A stretch of DNA of 23,795 bases from Chloroflexota bacterium (GTDB lineage Bacteria > Chloroflexota > Anaerolineae > Caldilineales > Caldilineaceae): positions 8,762 to 32,556 of the forward strand of contig DMDA01000095.1 in NCBI GenBank assembly GCA_003451595.1, given 5' to 3'. Positions 1-6,909 of the stretch are shown here, piece after piece. Under the pieces are notes generated by a model. It saw nothing but the letters and a program-made list of their open reading frames with translations. It searched no databases and had not been told where the DNA came from. The translations under genes and the position numbers were made by a program. Positions within the stretch are counted from its first letter, which is position 1; the number at the start of each line of letters is the position of its first letter.

Positions 1-116
1 GCGCCGCTCTCGGCGGCTGGCGCTGCCGGTGCGACCGGCACAGCGCAGCCCGTCAATGCGAGCGTCGCCATCAGTAGCAGGCTTAGGATCATCCAGAGAC
101 GCTTGCCAGGTTGCAT
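1..116 (-). CDS. Lipoprotein, N-terminal fragment (cut by window edge)
   Basis: The first 38 codons of a minus-strand gene are visible; the rest lies outside the window. The protein starts at an ATG (114-116) with an AAGGAG ribosome site at 123-128. It has a basic start (MQPGKRLW), a hydrophobic stretch, and a lipobox LTGC with the lipidated cysteine at residue 24. An Ala/Pro-rich segment follows, as is usual just after the anchor of a lipoprotein. It would therefore be exported and anchored on the outer face of the cytoplasmic membrane. It lies 71 bases downstream of hutU on the same strand, so co-transcription is plausible. A solute-binding protein of an ABC transporter is one option, but nothing visible proves this. 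Lipoprotein signal: confident; function: unknown. Confidence 0.8.
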   Translation of the reverse strand, partial: MQPGKRLWMILSLLLMATLALTGCAVPVAPAAPAAESG

Positions 117-187
117 GATGTTCTCCTTGTTGAGATGCTTGGAAACGAACGTTGCAAAATTGCGCCGGAAACAGCCTGTCCATTTTA

Positions 188-1843
188 TCACATTTCCACC
201 ATCGGCAACTTGAGGCCGTGCGTGCGTGCGAACGCAATCGCTTCCGGGTAGCCGGCGTCGGCGTGGCGGGCGACGCCCATGCCGGGGTCGCTGGTGAGCA
301 CGCGTTCCAGGCGCCGCGCGGCCGCGTCGGTGCCGTCGGCAACGATCACCTGACCGGCATGGATGCTGTAGCCGATGCCCACGCCGCCGCCATGATGGAT
401 GCTGACCCACGTAGCGCCGTTGACGGCGTTGATCAGTGCGTTGAGGAGCGGCCAGTCGGCGATGGCGTCGGAGCCGTCGCGCATCCCCTCGGTTTCACGG
501 TTGGGGCTGGCGACCGAGCCGCTGTCGAGATGGTCGCGCCCGATGACAATGGGCGCTTTGACCGCGCCACTGGCGACCAGCTCGTTAAATTTCAGTCCGG
601 CGCGGGCGCGTTCGCCATAGCCCAGCCAGCAGATACGCGCGGGCAGCCCCTGGAACTCGACTTCTTTCTGCGCCAGCTTGATCCAGCGCGCCAGGTGTTC
701 GTTTTCAGGGAACAACTCCAGGATGGCGCGATCGGTGACGTAAATGTCCTCTGGATCGCCCGACAGCGCCACCCAACGGAACGGCCCTTTGCCTTCGCAG
801 AAGAGTGGGCGGATGTAGGCGGGCACAAAGCCAGGGTAGCTGAATGCCTCACGCAGCCCGTTGTCGAACGCGCGCTGGCGCAGATTGTTGCCGTAATCAA
901 AGACGACCGCGCCGCGCGCCTGCCAGGCGAGCATCGCCTGCACATGGCGCGTCATCGAGTCAAGCGACGCCTGCACATACGCCTGTGGATCGCGCTGGCG
1001 CAGTGCGACGGCAGCCTCCAGCGTCATGCCGGCGGGGATGTAGCCGTAGAGTGGGTCGTGCGCTGAGGTCTGGTCGGTGACGACATCCGGCTGCACGCCG
1101 CGCGCCACCAGTTCGGGCAGCACCTCAGCGGCGTTGCCGATCAAGCCGATGGATTTGGGCTGGCGCGCAGCGCGTGCCTCTTCGACCCAAGTCATCGCCT
1201 CTTCCAAGTTGTCGGTGATGGCGTCGATCTGGCGCAAGTGTAGACGCCGTTCCGCGCGCCAGCGGTCAACCTCGACAAGCAGTCCGACGCCGCCGTTCAT
1301 GGTAATCGCCAGCGGCTGTGCACCGCCCATCTCACCTAGCCCGGCGCTGATAACGAGTCTGCCCGCCAGCGTGCCCCAACCGTGTTGGCGCGCCAGTGCG
1401 CCGAAGGTCTCATAAGTGCCCTGCAAGATGCCCTGCGTGCCGATGTAGATCCAGCTGCCGGCGGTCATCTGCCCGTACATGATCAGGCCGTCGCGTTCCC
1501 ATTTCTCAAAGTTTTCCTGCGTTGCCCATGCTGGCACAATGTTGGAATTGGCAAGCAGCACGCGCGGCGCATCTTCATGCGTGCGGAAGATCGCCACCGG
1601 TTTGCCTGACTGGACGAGCAGCGTCTCGTCAGGTTCTAGCTGTTCCAGGCTGCGCAGGATGGCGTCGAAGCTCTCCCAGTTGCGCGCTGCGCGTCCCCGC
1701 CCGCCGTAGACAATCAGATTGTCTGGATCGAAGGCGACGTTAGGGTCAAGGTTGTTTTGCAACATGCGATAGGGCGCTTCGATTAGCCAGTTCTTGCACG
1801 TGAGTTGCGTCCCCCGTGGCGCGCGGATAGGGCGTGGCGGCAT
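188..1843 (-). CDS. hutU: Urocanate hydratase (urocanase)
   Basis: This enzyme converts urocanate to 4-imidazolone-5-propionate with tightly bound NAD+, the second step of cytoplasmic histidine degradation. The 551 residues match the usual family length. Visible signatures are the glycine-rich GLGEMGGAQPLA (residues 168-179) in the NAD-binding part and the urocanase signature FQGLPARICW (397-406) with the active-site cysteine at 405. The C-terminal half contains the conserved DHLDSGSVASP and HHGGGVGIG stretches. The ATG (1841-1843) is preceded by AAGGAGG at 1850-1856, which fixes the start. No other hut genes (hutH, hutI, hutG) are in the window. A 19-bp inverted repeat about 55 bases upstream covers a TTGACA box and is a candidate operator. 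The lipoprotein at 1-116 follows on the same strand. Confidence 0.97.
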   Translation of the reverse strand: MPPRPIRAPRGTQLTCKNWLIEAPYRMLQNNLDPNVAFDPDNLIVYGGRGRAARNWESFDAILRSLEQLEPDETLLVQSGKPVAIFRTHEDAPRVLLANSNIVPAWATQENFEKWERDGLIMYGQMTAGSWIYIGTQGILQGTYETFGALARQHGWGTLAGRLVISAGLGEMGGAQPLAITMNGGVGLLVEVDRWRAERRLHLRQIDAITDNLEEAMTWVEEARAARQPKSIGLIGNAAEVLPELVARGVQPDVVTDQTSAHDPLYGYIPAGMTLEAAVALRQRDPQAYVQASLDSMTRHVQAMLAWQARGAVVFDYGNNLRQRAFDNGLREAFSYPGFVPAYIRPLFCEGKGPFRWVALSGDPEDIYVTDRAILELFPENEHLARWIKLAQKEVEFQGLPARICWLGYGERARAGLKFNELVASGAVKAPIVIGRDHLDSGSVASPNRETEGMRDGSDAIADWPLLNALINAVNGATWVSIHHGGGVGIGYSIHAGQVIVADGTDAAARRLERVLTSDPGMGVARHADAGYPEAIAFARTHGLKLPMVEM

Positions 1844-1896
1844 GGTTGACCTCCTTTGTTGGGTGTAACGAGTGACATTTGTTGCCCGGCGCGAGA

Positions 1897-1915
1897 TTGT
1901 ATGTCAAGCATACAA
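1897..1915 (-). promoter_or_regulatory. Inverted repeat (candidate operator) over the putative hutU -35 box
   Basis: TTGTATG (1897-1903) and CATACAA (1909-1915) form a perfect 7-bp inverted repeat with a 5-bp spacer. Read on the minus strand, its centre contains a consensus -35 hexamer TTGACA (1902-1907) pointing at hutU. A -10 box at normal spacing is weak (ACAAAT at 19 bp). The half-site TTGTAT resembles those of GntR/HutC-type repressors of hut genes, which bind sites such as TTGTATATACAA. The spacing here is wider, so the identity of the regulator is inference. The site lies between hutU and the divergent ferredoxin gene and could affect both. Confidence 0.55.
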
Positions 1916-1997
1916 CAACCGGTGCGTCCCGCAGGAAAATGCTGCATATGAAAGTGGGCGGTTTGTGGCGTGGTCAGCCCTTTGGTATCATCACGCT

Positions 1998-2432
1998 ATG
2001 TCGCAATACAAGAAGCATGTATTCATTTGTACTCAAGGCCCCTACTGTGGTTTTGACGGTGACACGGAAGCAATCTTTGAACGCATGAAGCGCCAGGTTG
2101 GTGCGCATGGGCTGAATGAGGAAGTGCGCGTCAATCGTGCGGGCTGCCTCAATCAATGTGGGCATGGGCCGATGGTCGTCGTCTATCCTGAAGCCACCTG
2201 GTACGCCCATGTTCAGGTCGAGGATGTCGATGCGATTGTCAATGAGCATCTTGTCGGCGATCAGGTTGTGACGCGGCTGCTCTTTACAGCGCCGCCTGGC
2301 AATAACAAGCAAGTGGCACATTACCCGGCTGAGGTGCACGCCTTTAAGGACGCAGCCGAGAAGTTGCAACAAGAGCGGGAAGCCTTGCGTCAGGCCACGT
2401 TGCGCGCCTTAGCGCAACACCGTGAGGCGTAG
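1998..2432 (+). CDS. Thioredoxin-fold [2Fe-2S] ferredoxin
   Basis: A 144-residue cytoplasmic electron carrier of the thioredoxin-like [2Fe-2S] ferredoxin family (also related to NuoE). The start HVFICTQ, the RAGCLNQCGHGP segment and the VVVYPEATWY strand are typical of the family. The four cluster ligands are expected to be Cys11, Cys17, Cys50 and Cys54. The first pair is separated by only five residues, shorter than the roughly 10-13 of classic members and closer to NuoE. The C-terminal tail (about 115-144) is a charged predicted helix. I chose the ATG at 1998 because the homologous region begins just after it; an upstream in-frame extension to 1872 crosses the hutU promoter region and looks non-coding. 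No strong ribosome site is visible. The redox partner cannot be told from the neighbours. Confidence 0.9.
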   Translation: MSQYKKHVFICTQGPYCGFDGDTEAIFERMKRQVGAHGLNEEVRVNRAGCLNQCGHGPMVVVYPEATWYAHVQVEDVDAIVNEHLVGDQVVTRLLFTAPPGNNKQVAHYPAEVHAFKDAAEKLQQEREALRQATLRALAQHREA

Positions 2433-2477
2433 ATTGACCTCGTAGATGAACCTTGTTGTGTCAGTCATGCGTCATCA

Positions 2478-2563
2478 TCAGGACCTACACCACTGGTCAT
2501 GCAACCTTCCTGGAAGTTACGCGCTTCCAGGAAAGGGTGCACGAGAGCTTGCGTAAGTTCTGA
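2478..2563. repeat. MITE-like element with internal hairpin (repeat family copy 1)
   Basis: The left end TCAGGACCTACAC (2478-2490) and the right end GCGTAAGTTCTGA (2551-2563) are inverted repeats matching at 10 of 13 positions. Inside is a perfect 10-bp stem TTCCTGGAAG / CTTCCAGGAA (2507-2516 and 2524-2533) with a 7-base loop. The first 59 bases align without gaps to 22507-22565, with 47 identities by eye. The size (86 bp), the terminal repeats and the lack of coding potential suggest a miniature non-autonomous element. No clear target duplication is visible. Confidence 0.6.
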
Positions 2564-2628
2564 CCAATTCGGACGCCAGGTTGCAGAGATGCCCAGAGAA
2601 GAAGCTACTGACCTCTAGGTTAGCCATC

Positions 2629-2662
2629 ATCTTCCCGGAAGCCTTGGAGCTTCCGGGAAGAT
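2629..2662. repeat. Perfect 14-bp hairpin (repeat family copy 2)
   Basis: ATCTTCCCGGAAGC (2629-2642) pairs perfectly with GCTTCCGGGAAGAT (2649-2662) around a 6-base loop. Each arm carries the same core (CTTCC-C-GGAAG) as the hairpin at 22533-22565. The hairpin could also act as a terminator for the ferredoxin gene, but no run of T follows on either strand. Confidence 0.65.
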
Positions 2663-2750
2663 TGTGAACGATATGATGTTGCAACCCAGAAATCAATAGC
2701 AATCGACAAGACTTAATCACGCGCGGAGGACTCCACTGTCAGCACCATCT

Positions 2751-4229
2751 ATGACCCTCCTGTCCATCGATCATCTCTCCCTCTCGCCGCAGGAAGTCCG
2801 CCTCCTCCTGATCTGTCATGCCGAAGGGATGCAGAATCGCTACACTGAATTGCTACAGGGTGTTGAACCAGCCGCCGACAGCGGTCTGACCGCATTTGGC
2901 TGGGAGCAGACGAGCCTGCTGGCGCAGTGGCTGGCGACGCACGAAAGCATTGATGTCCTTTATTCGGCGCCGTTGCTGCAAAGCCGTCTGACCGCGCAAC
3001 GCATCGGCCAGACGCTTGGCATCCCTGTTACGGTGGACGAGCGCCTCCCTGGTCGTCTGGCGCCAGACTTGACCCTCCCCGCAGCCTGGGATCGCAGCGA
3101 GCGTTCGATTGCACACTTCGACGCACCACCAGTCATCGATCCTGCTTCGCCCTATGGCATCTACCTGCACAGCCTGGTGGAGGCGCTTGACGCGATTGTG
3201 CTGAGCAACTGGGGCAAGACGATCGCCGTGGTCTTGAGTGGGAATGGGGTGGCGACAGCGGTGCGCCACTTTGCCGGCGGCCACGCCCTATCTATTGCCG
3301 TGAGCCATACGGCGATCACCGAATTGCGGCGTCAGGACGGCGCCTGGTGGTTGGTCTGCGTGAATCGCCGTGAGCATCTACCGCTGGGGGTGGCGCCGGT
3401 GCAACGCCAACGCGGCGCCGGGCGAGACGCCGAAACCAATAGCGAGATTGCCCGCGATGTCGCACATGTGGTTGCGACCTACGCACGCATCCCTCCGCAC
3501 GGTGAGGAACAGGCGGACGCCAGGCGGCTGCAGCGACTACAGCATTTGCTCAAGTTTGCACAGTTGCCCAAGGATGTGAGTGTGCTCGATGTAGGCACGG
3601 GCACTGGACAGATGGCGTTGCTGCTGGCAGAAGAAGGCGCGCGCGAGGTGGTGGGCATCGACATCAGCCCGGCAATGCTGGAGGCGGCTGAATTACAACG
3701 CTTGCGCTCGCGCCCACAGGTGGCGCGTCGGGTGAGTTTTCGTCTGGCGCCAGCACACGCCTTGCCCTTTCGCGACGAACGGTTCGACGTCATCGTCTGT
3801 CGCCTGGTGCTGCACCACAGCCATAAGCCCCAGGTGATTCTAGCCGAACTGATGCGGCTGCTCAAGCATAACGGCATTCTGCTCATCGCCGATTTGCTCA
3901 GCGCCGATGATCCGGTGAAGCGCGCCACGCAAAACGCCATCGAAGAAAAGCGTAACCCAAGCCATGTCGGCGTCTTTGGCGTGGAGCAAGTGCGCAAGCT
4001 GGTCACCAGTGTTGGCTTTGTGATTGAGGCAGAGCAGATTGCCGTCTTTGAGCGCGAGTTGGATGAATGGCTGGCCGATATGCAGACGGAGCCGGGCGCG
4101 CGCACCGTCGTGCGGGAGATGATTGAGGCTGGACTGGAAACAGATGCCGCCGGACTGCACGCCCGGCGGCAAGCCAACAAATTGATTTTTGACCAGCGTC
4201 TCTTCTACTTGAAGGCAAGAAAGCCCTGA
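2751..4229 (+). CDS. Degenerate histidine-phosphatase domain fused to a SAM-dependent methyltransferase
   Basis: A 492-residue two-domain protein. Residues about 15-205 resemble the histidine phosphatase (phosphoglycerate mutase) superfamily: strand LLLICHAEG, then LYSAPLLQSRLTAQRIG (70-86). The usual RHG is replaced by Cys22-His23-Ala24, and the second catalytic His region reads VLSGNGV (161-167) where SHGGV is expected. Phosphatase activity is therefore doubtful. Residues about 240-490 form a class I methyltransferase of the UbiE/Methyltransf_11 type, with motif I VLDVGTGTGQ (278-287), the acidic end of strand 2 in VGIDISPAML (301-310), and later DVIVCRLVLHHS. The substrate is unknown. The ATG at 2751 lies 20 bases after GGAGGA, which is long. 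An in-frame CTG at 2736 sits 5 bases after it and could be the real start. The gene converges on the acyl-CoA dehydrogenase with a 4-base gap. Confidence 0.85.
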   Translation: MTLLSIDHLSLSPQEVRLLLICHAEGMQNRYTELLQGVEPAADSGLTAFGWEQTSLLAQWLATHESIDVLYSAPLLQSRLTAQRIGQTLGIPVTVDERLPGRLAPDLTLPAAWDRSERSIAHFDAPPVIDPASPYGIYLHSLVEALDAIVLSNWGKTIAVVLSGNGVATAVRHFAGGHALSIAVSHTAITELRRQDGAWWLVCVNRREHLPLGVAPVQRQRGAGRDAETNSEIARDVAHVVATYARIPPHGEEQADARRLQRLQHLLKFAQLPKDVSVLDVGTGTGQMALLLAEEGAREVVGIDISPAMLEAAELQRLRSRPQVARRVSFRLAPAHALPFRDERFDVIVCRLVLHHSHKPQVILAELMRLLKHNGILLIADLLSADDPVKRATQNAIEEKRNPSHVGVFGVEQVRKLVTSVGFVIEAEQIAVFERELDEWLADMQTEPGARTVVREMIEAGLETDAAGLHARRQANKLIFDQRLFYLKARKP

Positions 4230-4233
4230 GCGG

Positions 4234-5412
4234 CTACGCTTTGTAGAGTTCGCGCAGAATGATCCCCTTCTGAATCTGCGTTGTGCCTTCGTAGATTTGG
4301 TAGATTTTGCTATCGCGCATCAACTTTTCGACTGGATACTCGCGGCTATAACCGTTGCCGCCAAAGACCTGGACGGCGTCGACCGCGTTGAGCACGGCTG
4401 CATCGGCGGCGTAGGCTTTGGCCACGGCGGCCTCGGTCGTGTTGCGCCGGCCATGATCGATCAGCCACGCCGACTTCCAGGTGAGCGCGCGCGCCGCTTC
4501 GACGCGAATCTTCATGTCGGCCAACATGAAACCAACGCCCTGGAAGTTGTGGATCGGCTGGCCAAAAGCGTGACGTTCGTTGGCATAGCGCACGGCTTCA
4601 TCCAGAGCGCGCCGGGCGACGCCGGTCGCCGCCGCTGCCACCGGCGGGCGGCTCTTGTCGAAGACCTTCATGCCGATCATGAAGCCGTCACCCTCACGCC
4701 CCAAAAGATTTTCGACGGGCACCTCGACATCCTCGAAGAAGACCTGGCACGCCTGCGCTGCGTGTTGCCCCAGTTTCTCTAGCGGTTTGCTCGTGCTGAC
4801 GCCCTTCCACTCGCGTTCAACGATGAAGCAACTCATGCCCTTGTGACGACCGTTTGGGTCAGTCTTGGCAAAGACAGTAAAGTAGCTTGCCACCGGGCCA
4901 TCGGTAATCCATGTCTTGGCGCCGTTGAGGATGTAGCGGTCACCCTTGCGGATGGCCGTCGTCTTGATGCCTGCCACATCAGAACCGGCGTCCGGCTCGG
5001 TCATGCAGTAGGCCATGATCTTGCCTTCTTCGGTCAGCTTGGGGAAGTAGCGCTGCTTCTGTTCGGCGTTGGCGGCGATCAGCATCGGTAAAGCCGCCAA
5101 CTGATTGAGCATCAAGGCCGTCTGGATGCCGGAACAGCCGTAAGCCAGCTCTTCGCCGACAATGCATTCCTCCAGCACACTGGCGCCAACACCACCATAT
5201 TCCTCGGGGATGTTCAGATTGACCAGCCCGACTTTGAGCGCCTTCTTCCATAAGTCCCAGGGCCATTCGCCGGAAACATCGTAATGCTCTGCGGCGCCGG
5301 AGTTGATGATCTCCTTGCGCGCAAAATCCCGCGCCAGGTTTTGCAGCATCACCTGGTCGTCGGTCAGATCAAAATTGAGACCGGAATTCTGTTCCACCAT
5401 CGTGGCTAACAT
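4234..5412 (-). CDS. Acyl-CoA dehydrogenase
   Basis: An FAD flavoenzyme introducing the alpha-beta double bond into acyl-CoA thioesters, in fatty-acid or branched-chain amino-acid breakdown. The 392-residue length is normal. Both family signatures are present: CMTEPDAGSD (136-145) and the stretch QVFGGNGYSREYP (348-360) leading to MRDSKI. The catalytic base should be Glu375 in IYEGTTQIQ, the position used by short- and medium-chain and butyryl-CoA enzymes. Chain-length preference cannot be read from this. I chose the ATG at 5412, which has GAGGAA at 5420-5425; a TTG two codons upstream is also open. No electron-transfer flavoprotein or thiolase gene is nearby, so the pathway is not defined. 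The 138 bases upstream (5413-5550) show nothing clear. Confidence 0.95.
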   Translation of the reverse strand: MLATMVEQNSGLNFDLTDDQVMLQNLARDFARKEIINSGAAEHYDVSGEWPWDLWKKALKVGLVNLNIPEEYGGVGASVLEECIVGEELAYGCSGIQTALMLNQLAALPMLIAANAEQKQRYFPKLTEEGKIMAYCMTEPDAGSDVAGIKTTAIRKGDRYILNGAKTWITDGPVASYFTVFAKTDPNGRHKGMSCFIVEREWKGVSTSKPLEKLGQHAAQACQVFFEDVEVPVENLLGREGDGFMIGMKVFDKSRPPVAAAATGVARRALDEAVRYANERHAFGQPIHNFQGVGFMLADMKIRVEAARALTWKSAWLIDHGRRNTTEAAVAKAYAADAAVLNAVDAVQVFGGNGYSREYPVEKLMRDSKIYQIYEGTTQIQKGIILRELYKA

Positions 5413-5550
5413 GAGCAAGTTCCTCTGTTGTATGAACGGTTGTCTAGCTTCGTTTCACGCCAATTGCCGCCGACTGGGGCCGGGCGAGGCTCTATGTCTA
5501 TTCAATCGCTGCATGATTCTGTTGCTGTTCCGATCTTGTTGGTCAAGCGC

Positions 5551-6048
5551 TTATCCGGCTTCCTCCCACAGCCTGATCAGGCGCGCGTTCACCAGCTTGA
5601 TCAACTCCTTGACCGGTAATAGGATGTTGGCGCCGCGCTGTCCGGCGCTGATGGCGATGCGTTCGAAGCGCTGGGCGCGGTCGTCGAGATAGACGTCGAA
5701 GCCTTTGTTGATCAACGCCAGCGCACTGATGCCGCCAGTCTGCAACCCGGTCAATGCCTCGGCCTGGTCATGCGTCGCCATTTTGACCTTCTTGGCAGAG
5801 ACTGCCTTCGCTAACACGCGCAGGTCGAGCGTCTCCGGGCCAGGTACGATCACCAGCAATGGTTTGCGTCGTGGCTCGTCCGCCAACGCCACCAGCGTCT
5901 TGAAGACCTGTTCCGGGGGTAAGCCAATCGCCGTCGCCACTTCGACCGCTGAATGGATGCCAGCGTCGTAGTCGTAAGTGTAGACTTGATACGCGACTTT
6001 CTTGCTGTCGAGAAATCGAGTAACGTTATTCTTGAACTGTGGGACCAT
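5551..6048 (-). CDS. ybaK: YbaK/EbsC-type aminoacyl-tRNA deacylase (Cys-tRNA(Pro) hydrolase)
   Basis: A 165-residue single-domain protein of the YbaK/ProX family. These proteins edit mischarged tRNA in trans, typically hydrolysing Cys-tRNA(Pro). The catalytic lysine is expected at Lys50 in VFKTLVA. The GLQTGGISAL loop (101-110) corresponds to the conserved GGxSP/GGxSA motif, and DVYLDDRAQRFERIAISAGQRG matches the conserved C-terminal half. I chose the ATG at 6046-6048 because family homology begins there. No ribosome site precedes it. The same frame stays open upstream to a GTG at 6165 through a 15-bp tandem repeat, which would add a low-complexity Ser/Arg/Glu tail; I consider that less likely. 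The gene is divergent from the membrane protein at 6168. Confidence 0.92.
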   Translation of the reverse strand: MVPQFKNNVTRFLDSKKVAYQVYTYDYDAGIHSAVEVATAIGLPPEQVFKTLVALADEPRRKPLLVIVPGPETLDLRVLAKAVSAKKVKMATHDQAEALTGLQTGGISALALINKGFDVYLDDRAQRFERIAISAGQRGANILLPVKELIKLVNARLIRLWEEAG

Positions 6049-6061
6049 CGTCAACGTTCTA

Positions 6062-6121
6062 CTTTCTGAGTTTCTGCTTTCTGAGTTTCTGCTTTCCAGG
6101 GTTCTGCTTCCAGAGGTTCGA
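6062..6121. repeat. 15-bp tandem repeat, four units
   Basis: Two perfect copies of CTTTCTGAGTTTCTG (6062-6076 and 6077-6091) are followed by two diverged copies (6092-6106 and 6107-6121). The array lies between ybaK and the divergent membrane-protein gene. The 15-bp period is a multiple of three. On the minus strand it stays in frame with ybaK and would read as Ser-Arg-Asn-Ser-Glu units if translated. Confidence 0.8.
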
Positions 6122-6167
6122 CTTCTGGCAGTATTGATCCCTGCTGGAGTATTGGCCAGGTGCACGT

Positions 6168-6818
6168 ATGATCACCGACCGTCTTTTGCTGGTTACGTTC
6201 GTAGCTGCGGCGGCGTTGCTTCTCATCGCCTGGATGGCGGCGCGCCTGCAAACGGGACGCCGCAATCAAGGGCTAGCGCAGGCCTTTGCCGATAGCACCC
6301 GCAGCCGTCTGGTCTTTGTGCGCCCGCCTGCCGCCGGTGGTTTCGACGCCCGCTTTGAGCCGGCGCCAGAGCCATTCGAACACCTGTCGCTGGTATATCG
6401 CGGCGGCACGACCGTTGACCCCATCGGCCTGCTGCTGCGCGCACTGCGCGGCAACGATGTGTTGATCGTGCGCGGGCTGCTCCACACACGCCCAGCCGCC
6501 GAATTGATATGGGCGCGCGGGCGGATTCCCGATCGGGCGCTGGCGCGGCGGGCGCGCGTCTCGCTCTGGGTGCAGCGTCGTTCCGATCTGATTGCCAGCG
6601 AGTACGCTGTGCGCGGCGCCGATACGACGGCGTTGGAGCACGTCTTTGTCGATCTGCAGGCGCGCTTTGGTGCGCTGCTCCAGCGCGTCAGCGTCATTGC
6701 GGATCGCGAAGACGTGCACGTAGAGATCGTGCTGCATGGCGCTGGGCTACGGGCGACTGAGGCGGCGGCGCTGATCGCCACTGTGCGTGCTGTAGGGCGA
6801 GCCGCGCTGCCGCGCTGA
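6168..6818 (+). CDS. Membrane-anchored protein of unknown function
   Basis: A 216-residue protein I do not recognise. It starts with one hydrophobic segment (about residues 5-25) followed by Arg-rich sequence, which suggests an N-terminal membrane anchor with the rest in the cytoplasm by the positive-inside rule. The soluble part is rich in Ala, Arg, Leu and Val and contains repeated beta/alpha-looking stretches such as DVLIVRGLLHTRPAAELIW and VHVEIVLHGAG. There are no cysteines or catalytic motifs that I can identify. The ATG at 6168 has only a weak AGG about 8 bases upstream. The gene is divergent from ybaK and is followed by a strong hairpin (6863-6898) before the convergent lipoprotein gene. 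Confidence 0.75.
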   Translation: MITDRLLLVTFVAAAALLLIAWMAARLQTGRRNQGLAQAFADSTRSRLVFVRPPAAGGFDARFEPAPEPFEHLSLVYRGGTTVDPIGLLLRALRGNDVLIVRGLLHTRPAAELIWARGRIPDRALARRARVSLWVQRRSDLIASEYAVRGADTTALEHVFVDLQARFGALLQRVSVIADREDVHVEIVLHGAGLRATEAAALIATVRAVGRAALPR

Positions 6819-6862
6819 GTTGATGTGGCAAGCACGGCGTCTGGGGAATGTCGAACCTGTGA

Positions 6863-6898
6863 CGCCATCCTGACAGGCGCTCACCTGCCAGGATGGCG
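6863..6898. terminator. Hairpin between convergent genes (probable bidirectional terminator)
   Basis: CGCCATCCTG (6863-6872) pairs perfectly with CAGGATGGCG (6889-6898). After one A/C mismatch, four more pairs continue the stem around a 6-base loop. It sits 45 bases after the plus-strand stop and 12 bases from the end of the minus-strand lipoprotein gene. No T-run follows on either strand, so it is not a textbook intrinsic terminator. Confidence 0.55.
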
Positions 6899-6909
6899 GT
6901 GAGCCAAAA

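Larger units (their letters stand above)
2433..2750. other. Gene-free stretch carrying hairpin repeats
   Basis: These 318 bases hold no convincing gene. They contain a small element with imperfect terminal inverted repeats (2478-2563) and a second perfect hairpin (2629-2662) of the same sequence family. A GGAGGA box (2725-2730) precedes the next gene. A 67-codon open frame on the minus strand (2517-2720) runs through the hairpins and shows no protein features. Confidence 0.6.

Noticed and set aside
152..1066. Long plus-strand open frame antisense to hutU (304 codons)
   Set aside because: It is the shadow of a well-supported urocanase gene in GC-rich codons; the His/Arg/Gly/Ala-rich translation has no domain.
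1872..1997. N-terminal extension of the ferredoxin
   Set aside because: It overlaps the putative hutU operator and promoter, and family homology starts at the ATG at 1998.
2517..2720. 67-codon minus-strand open frame in the region with hairpins
   Set aside because: It runs through both hairpin repeats, has no ribosome site and no recognisable protein pattern.
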